From positions 3,348,001-3,412,000 of the forward strand of contig JAHBWV010000001.1 in the NCBI GenBank assembly GCA_019636845.1: a stretch of DNA of 64,000 bases, read 5' to 3'. The notes under the pieces were generated by a model. The model saw only the letters and a program-made list of their open reading frames with translations, had not been told where the DNA came from and did no database searches. The position numbers and the translations under genes are program-made. This stretch comes from Phycisphaeraceae bacterium (GTDB lineage: Bacteria; Planctomycetota; Phycisphaerae; Phycisphaerales; UBA1924). Positions 59,037 through 64,000 of this stretch are shown piece after piece (position 1 is the first letter of the stretch; every line of letters starts with the position of its first letter).

Positions 59037-60385
59037 GAATCAACACCATGATCAAGACAACGCTGGCGATTGTGGCGGGCGCGGCGATCGGTGCCGCGGC
59101 GTGTGCGCAGGATCTGGGCATCAAGGCCCCTCCCCAGAGCCGTCCCATCGCGATCACCAAGGCGACGATCCATCCTGTGAGCGGACCGTCGATCCCGAAC
59201 GGTCACGTGCTGTTCGAGAAGGGGAAGATCACATCGGTCGGTCCCGGCGACGGCGTCCTGCCCCTCGGCACGCTCGTGATCGAGGCGAAGGGCAAGCACG
59301 TCTATCCCGGCCTGTTCGGCGCGTACTCGCAGACGGGGCTCTCGGAGATCGGTTCGATCCGCGCGACGGAGGATCACCGCGAGACGGGCGGCACAACGCC
59401 GGAGGTCTACGCCGCGGTCGCCGTCAATCCTGACTCGACGCTCATCCCCGTCACGCGTGCCAACGGCATCCTGCTGCAGGGCGTCTTCCCGACCGGCGGG
59501 CTGATCCCGGGGCGTGTGAGCGTGATGCAGATGGAAGGGTGGACGTACGAGGACATGACCGTGGATGCCGACGCGGGGCTTGTCGTGGGATTCCCGCAGA
59601 CGCGTCAGGGGCAGAACATCTTCGGTCGCGCGGACGAGGCCGCGCAGCGTCGTCTGGATGAGGCGTTCGAGGCGCTCGAGGACCTGTTCAAGCGCAGCCG
59701 CACATACCGCGAGCAACGCGCGATGGATGGAACCAGGCCTGTGGATGCGCGTCTGGAGGGTGTGCTGGGCGTGCTGCCTGAGGCGGGAGACGCTCAGAAC
59801 CAGGTGTATCTCGTGGTGAACGAGGTCGAGCAGATCGAGGCGGCGGTGCGCTGGGCGATCGAGCGCAGACTCCGGCCCGTGGTCGTCGGCGGGCGCGATG
59901 CCCACCTTGTGACCGATCTTCTCAAGAAGCACGACGTGCCGGTGATCATCGTCGCGACACATAAGTTCCCGAAGCGCAGCGACTCTCCTTACAACGAGTC
60001 GTACACGCAGCCCGCGCTGCTGGAGAAGGCGGGCATCCGCTGGGCGATCGCCAGCGGCGAGGAGACGCCGCACGAGCGCAACCTGCCGTACCACGTGGCG
60101 CAGGCGCTGGCCCACGGCGAGCCGCTCGGCCTGACGCACGACGCCGCGGTGCGGAGCGTGACGCTCTCGCCCGCGCAGATCCTCGGGGTGGCGGGGCGCG
60201 TCGGGTCTCTTGAGATCGGCAAGGACGCGACGCTGATCGTGACCGATGGCGACCCGCTGGAGGTCCGCACCAACACGGAGATGGCGTTCATCCAGGGCAA
60301 GACGCTGGACATGAACAGCAAGCAGACCGCGCTGTACAGGAAGTACCTTGAGAAGTACCGGCAGCTGGGGCTGATCCGGAGGTAG
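59033..60385 (+). CDS. Exported amidohydrolase homologue lacking metal ligands
   Basis: 450 residues, ATG 59033 overlapping the previous stop (ATGA). Signal peptide TLAIVAGAAIGAAACA. The fold markers are present: AITKATIHPVSGPSIPNGHV, GTLVIEAKGKHVYPGLFGAY, SVTLSPAQILGVAGRVGSLE, IGKDATLIVTDGDPLEVRTN. But at the site of the usual PGLIDxHxH it has PGLFGAYSQTG, so both His are gone. DAHLVTDLLKKH and HERNLPYHVAQALAHGEP keep some of the other elements. It is probably a non-catalytic partner of the upstream tandem enzyme, forming a heteromer. Confidence 0.85.
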   Translation: MRINTMIKTTLAIVAGAAIGAAACAQDLGIKAPPQSRPIAITKATIHPVSGPSIPNGHVLFEKGKITSVGPGDGVLPLGTLVIEAKGKHVYPGLFGAYSQTGLSEIGSIRATEDHRETGGTTPEVYAAVAVNPDSTLIPVTRANGILLQGVFPTGGLIPGRVSVMQMEGWTYEDMTVDADAGLVVGFPQTRQGQNIFGRADEAAQRRLDEAFEALEDLFKRSRTYREQRAMDGTRPVDARLEGVLGVLPEAGDAQNQVYLVVNEVEQIEAAVRWAIERRLRPVVVGGRDAHLVTDLLKKHDVPVIIVATHKFPKRSDSPYNESYTQPALLEKAGIRWAIASGEETPHERNLPYHVAQALAHGEPLGLTHDAAVRSVTLSPAQILGVAGRVGSLEIGKDATLIVTDGDPLEVRTNTEMAFIQGKTLDMNSKQTALYRKYLEKYRQLGLIRR

Positions 60386-60530
60386 ACACGAAGGCGAGAG
60401 GCACAAGGCACGGATTGGTAGAACCGCGAGTGTGAGCGAGCGGATGCTTGGGCCGGTCGCGTGTTCGAGCCGGTGCCTTTCGCTCAGGTGCCAACAAGCA
60501 GGCCGCGTTACACACCGGGGCTGACGCTGA

Positions 60531-63500
60531 TCACTTCCTTGCGATCTGACTGCGGATGCTCGGGTCGGCGATGGTGTCATCAGCCGCAAGCATGAAGGCC
60601 TTGCTGAGGATGATGGAGAGGGTGCGATCGCCCTCGAAGGGGAGGAAGACGCCGGGACCGCCCGATGCGGCGCCGAGCGCTTCTTCGCGGCCGCTGGGGA
60701 CGATGCAGAGGTACTGGTCGTTGGGCTCCATGAGGATGTTGCCGCTGCCGAGATGGATCTTGTACGTGCGGAGCTTGCCCTTCACGATGAGGAACTGCTC
60801 GGCGAGAGTACACACGGAGGCGATCTTCAGGCGCGGGACGAGCCGGGAGAGGATGTCGCGACGGGCTTTGCCGCTCTCGGTCATCTCGCCGAAGGAGAAG
60901 TGCCACCAGTAGTCGCGGTGCTCATTGGTGGGCCCGCCGTCGGCCCACTGCGGATTGTTGCCGATGGAGCCGACACCCACGAAGAGATCGACATCGCGCA
61001 TGATCTCGGAGAAGGCGAGCGCGGGGATCTGGTCGAGAGGGATCGGTTCGTTCAGCGGATTGCCGGGCGCGGCACGATCACGGATGTAGGCGCCGCCACC
61101 TGAGGCATGGGCGGTTCCCTGCGCGGCGTTCTCGTGATAGAAGCGGACCTGGTCGGTGGCGAGGAAGTGGAAGGTGCCCGCCTCGTTGGTGTGGACGCCG
61201 TAGTCGTCGCCCGCGCCCTCGACCCAGAACTCGGCGCGGAGTCCGAAGGCGCGGAGGTGACGCGTGGCCGGCGGGTACTCGGCGTCGACCATCAGGCGGA
61301 GCTTGTTCTTCCAGTGGCGGGCGCCGCACAGCGCGTTGAACTGGTGCTGGCGGATGATGTGCGCGGCGTAGCGGTTCGAGTAGGTGCCGGTGTTCAGCTC
61401 CGCATCGGTCAGGATGTAGACCTCGCGGTGGGCCTGCTTGAAGGGCTGGCGGATCTGGCGATCCTCGAAGAAGCGTCTCCATGCGATGATGTCGTCGGTG
61501 GCGTGGGTGATCGGGTGCCAGAGCGAGACGGTCGCGCTGTCGGCGGGCGTGAACGGCGTGCCATCGACGGTGACGAGCGAAGCGGATTCATCGAGCCACG
61601 TCGCGTGCGCGGGCGCGCCCTTCGAGCCCGCTGGCGGCGTGAAGGTCCAGATCAGGCGGCGGGCGATCGTGCCGACGAGCGGATGGTCCAGATAGCGTTC
61701 ACGCCATGTCGCCAGTGGCCACGACTTCTGCTCGACGAAGAGTGAGTCGATGCGGTCGCGCTGGGCCGGGAGCATCGAGGCGATGTCCTTTGCCGCGGCC
61801 TTGAGTTCTTTCAGGTCATCGGCGAAGTCGGACTTGATCGAGGCCGGAACGGACTTCTGGGCTTTGGCGGGCTTGCCCTTGGCCTTGCCATCCGGCGCGT
61901 CAGTCGCCCGCTTCGTGAACGTGAGATCGAGCGTGCCGCCGGAGAGGATGCGGAGCTCGGCGATGTAGTCACCGATCTCCTCGCGGCGTAAGCCGACTTC
62001 GGCGAGGCCGTAGGACGGAACGGCGAGTTCTTCGATCTCGTCGCGCGGCAGGCGCTCGCGCGTCGCGGCCGCGGCGAGAGCCTTTTCCAGCATCTTCTGG
62101 CCGACGCCGAACTTGACCTTGACGCGCAGCATCGCGAGCTGACCGAGGGCATCCGGCCCCTTCATCTGTCCGAGGGCGTGGATGGCGGCGTTGCCGACGA
62201 GGATGGCGCGCGGGCCGCGTCCGGGGATCTTGCGGTAAGCGGAGATCACGAGCTGGCCCAGCATGCGGGCGATGTCGGGGGCGTTGGTTGGCGTGGGTGC
62301 AAGGGATGCGGCCCAGCAGAGCCCTCGGAGCGTGGACATGCTGCGATCGAGCAGTTGTATCGAACCGATAGGCAGTTGCATGTACCCGGCGCCGACGATC
62401 GTCGTGCGCGGCTCGTTTGTGAGCGGAAGCCATGCGAGGATCGCGGCCTCGAAGTGTTTCTTTCCGATGGCCTTGATGAGTTCGGCAGCGCGGGCGGACC
62501 ACTTCGCGGAAGGGGCCGAGCTGGATGTGCCCATGCAGTGGTCGATGAGGTGGGTCCACGCTGTGCGGGCGGCGGGTGTGGCCTTGTTGATGTCGGAAAG
62601 GACCTGCGCTGCCCACGGCTCGCCGGGGTCAAGATCGATGACGAGTTCATCATTGAGAAGCGGGCCGGAGCGCTTGATCTTCGAGGCGTAGGTCTTCGGG
62701 TACTTGGTCCAGCGCTCGCGAGCGCTGGTGACCCAGGCGGCCATCGGCGGCGTGACGTCCTGTGTCTTCGCGTGCTTCTCAAGAGCCTTCAGCAATCCAT
62801 CTTCGATCCGATCGAATGCATTGGCCCAGTGCTTCTGAGATCCGACCCAGGCGCAGAGGTACTCAAGGATGTCGGGCTGTCCCGCCACGGCTTTGGGGAG
62901 GTGGGACGCGATGACCTCAAGGAGCGCGAGCCGCTCGCGGCAGCCGGGGTTGGTGGACCAGCCGCCGGTGTTCATCATGCCGTCGGGGCCGACGAGCGCG
63001 TCGTGGCGGGCGGCGGCTTGTCTGAGCAACTCGGGGAAGCGATCGCTGGGGAGAGCGCAAAGCGTGGCGAAGGAGGGGCAGCCACCGAAGACGTGACCTC
63101 GGAAGACTTCCATATCGACGACTTCGCGAGCGAGTTGGGAGAGAAGGGAGGTGATCTCGGTGCGGATGGCGGGGGCGGACTCGGGCAGGCGAGGGAGGTG
63201 TGCGGCATCGCCCGTTGCTCCTGGGCTGCCGATGAATCGCTGGAGAACGGAGAGAAGCTTCTCGCGGAGCATGGTGTGTGCCTTGTCGTAGGAGTCGCCG
63301 TGGATCGCCGATCGAACCTTCCCGATGAGCGCGGCCGTCTCCGGCGTGATCGAGGTCCACGCATCGGCATCGCGGCTGAGCGCTTCAAATGTTGCTGGAA
63401 GATGCGTCTGAAACGGCCACATCCAGAGCACCCGATAGCGGGCGAGATTGCCGAGGATGCGTGCCCAGTCCGGTTCGTCCAGCCCGAGCGGACGCTCGAG

Positions 63501-64000
63501 CATCCACTGAATGGCCATGACGCTCACATGGGCACGCGTATGCTCGTGGAAGTTCAGCCAGTCCAGCCCATCCTCGCTGTCGTCCTTCACGCGCGCCGCG
63601 GCAGCCCCCAGCTCATCGAAGAGCCGCAGGAGCATGGCGCGGCGCTCGGCATCAGGGAGGGTGAGGATCGCCTTGATCTCCGGACGATCGCGGAACTCCG
63701 GGTACTGCCACTCGCCCAGGCGTCCGGCCTCATACGCCGCGTTGAAGAGAGCGGCGTGGCGATTGCGGGTGGCGGCGTCGAACGCGGGAGGTCGCTTGGT
63801 GCGATGCTTCGCCGAACCCTTCGACTGTGCGACGTCGCGGGCGCTGGAACGTGGCGATTGGAGCGGCGCGGCCTTGGTCTCAAAGCGTCGAAGGAGCGCT
63901 CTCAGCCGTTCGGCTTGACGCGATTGAATGCGATCGTCTTCAAAGGGCTTGCCGATTCGCGATGCCAAGAGTCGTACTTGATACGCGAGCGATGTGGGAA
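60531..64000 (-). CDS. DUF4132-domain protein, N-terminus probably beyond window
   Basis: The frame is open to the window edge. TTG 63968 is the first possible start inside the window, giving 1145 residues, so the true start is likely outside. The C-terminal third has the DUF4132 signature: SLWHPITHATDDIIAWRRFF, DRQIRQPFKQAHREVYILTD, YSNRYAAHIIRQHQFNALCG, RHWKNKLRLM, DVDLFVGVGSIGNNP, KIHLGSGNILMEPNDQYLCI. The rest is alpha-helical and looks HEAT-like. DUF4132 proteins (MolR-like) are often linked with WGR domains, but none is seen here. Function unknown. It stands alone, 145 bases from the amidohydrolase operon (convergent). Confidence 0.88.
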   Translation of the reverse strand, partial: PTSLAYQVRLLASRIGKPFEDDRIQSRQAERLRALLRRFETKAAPLQSPRSSARDVAQSKGSAKHRTKRPPAFDAATRNRHAALFNAAYEAGRLGEWQYPEFRDRPEIKAILTLPDAERRAMLLRLFDELGAAAARVKDDSEDGLDWLNFHEHTRAHVSVMAIQWMLERPLGLDEPDWARILGNLARYRVLWMWPFQTHLPATFEALSRDADAWTSITPETAALIGKVRSAIHGDSYDKAHTMLREKLLSVLQRFIGSPGATGDAAHLPRLPESAPAIRTEITSLLSQLAREVVDMEVFRGHVFGGCPSFATLCALPSDRFPELLRQAAARHDALVGPDGMMNTGGWSTNPGCRERLALLEVIASHLPKAVAGQPDILEYLCAWVGSQKHWANAFDRIEDGLLKALEKHAKTQDVTPPMAAWVTSARERWTKYPKTYASKIKRSGPLLNDELVIDLDPGEPWAAQVLSDINKATPAARTAWTHLIDHCMGTSSSAPSAKWSARAAELIKAIGKKHFEAAILAWLPLTNEPRTTIVGAGYMQLPIGSIQLLDRSMSTLRGLCWAASLAPTPTNAPDIARMLGQLVISAYRKIPGRGPRAILVGNAAIHALGQMKGPDALGQLAMLRVKVKFGVGQKMLEKALAAAATRERLPRDEIEELAVPSYGLAEVGLRREEIGDYIAELRILSGGTLDLTFTKRATDAPDGKAKGKPAKAQKSVPASIKSDFADDLKELKAAAKDIASMLPAQRDRIDSLFVEQKSWPLATWRERYLDHPLVGTIARRLIWTFTPPAGSKGAPAHATWLDESASLVTVDGTPFTPADSATVSLWHPITHATDDIIAWRRFFEDRQIRQPFKQAHREVYILTDAELNTGTYSNRYAAHIIRQHQFNALCGARHWKNKLRLMVDAEYPPATRHLRAFGLRAEFWVEGAGDDYGVHTNEAGTFHFLATDQVRFYHENAAQGTAHASGGGAYIRDRAAPGNPLNEPIPLDQIPALAFSEIMRDVDLFVGVGSIGNNPQWADGGPTNEHRDYWWHFSFGEMTESGKARRDILSRLVPRLKIASVCTLAEQFLIVKGKLRTYKIHLGSGNILMEPNDQYLCIVPSGREEALGAASGGPGVFLPFEGDRTLSIILSKAFMLAADDTIADPSIRSQIARK

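Noticed and set aside
58550..60589. 679-codon open frame on the minus strand
   Set aside because: Antisense to both amidohydrolases. No recognisable domain, composition of a shadow.

Overview
The window is a GC-rich chromosomal segment of a planctomycete, most likely of the class Phycisphaerae. The lineage call is my inference. It rests on secreted proteins ending in paired dockerin-like repeats of the 'DxNGDxxVDVLDFLDFLDAFGxGC' kind, on PEP-CTERM proteins, on a membrane Ser/Thr kinase with a long TPR tail, and on an ECF sigma factor paired with an anti-sigma-like membrane protein. No ribosomal RNA is present. One tRNA, tRNA-Ala(GGC), is visible.

Layout. 1-1.6 kb: 3' part of a subtilisin-type protease that resembles the protease half (IetS) of the IetAS anti-phage system. 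1.6-2.2 kb: palindrome-rich non-coding DNA with a REP-like element. 2.2-6.4 kb: a LamG/dockerin secreted protein and a kinase-TPR protein. 6.5-9.9 kb: an accessory patch. It holds a proline-rich repeat protein with a perfect 24-bp palindrome in its upstream region, a small operon (334-aa protein, 45-aa protein, frameshifted small ORF) with 12-bp direct repeats over its promoter, and an inverted, decayed copy of the repeat protein. 9.9-18.1 kb: recR, a DSP-type phosphatase, a membrane glycosyltransferase, a methyltransferase, a lipoprotein, a membrane-anchored lipase and purB, whose middle third has different base composition. 18.2-19.7 kb: a PemK/MazF toxin with its partner and a DUF6941 protein, then a HicB-like protein. 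19.8-25.3 kb: sigma/anti-sigma, miaA, surE, a DUF4143-type ATPase under a nested dyad, and the tRNA.

25.4-35.4 kb is an exported-protein cluster. It contains a choice-of-anchor-B beta-propeller protein, an S8 protease, a lysyl-oxidase-like enzyme and a five-heme cytochrome, all ending in the same dockerin-like domain. 35.4-37.1 kb: a small operon of a Cys-rich peptide, a membrane protein and a MauE-like protein. 37.1-42.6 kb: an enlarged signal peptidase I, a RicT/PSP1 protein with a giant disordered tail, a broken VapC module and three small envelope proteins. 42.6-45.1 kb: a PEP-CTERM gene inserted next to a nuclease-like gene and flanked by a 188-bp direct duplication of that gene's 3' end, then a second PEP-CTERM gene. 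45.4-47.9 kb: a lone nuoG, then a RAYT (REP-associated tyrosine transposase) surrounded by its REP palindromes. 48.2-53.7 kb: a compact phage structural block (portal, scaffold-like, major capsid, connector/tail-like, membrane protein) without visible terminase, integrase or lysis enzymes, suggesting a domesticated prophage or gene-transfer-agent-like remnant. 53.8-64 kb: a lipoprotein, a PEP-CTERM protein, two overlapping amidohydrolases (the second lacking metal ligands) and a large DUF4132 protein running off the right edge.

The most interesting candidates are the DUF6941/partner/PemK cassette, the 188-bp duplication around a PEP-CTERM gene, the Cys-rich peptide/MauE operon, the RAYT/REP family with a distant member 45 kb away, the phage block with spacer repeats, and the 65-bp nested dyad in front of the ATPase gene. 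All are read from sequence only. No database search was possible.
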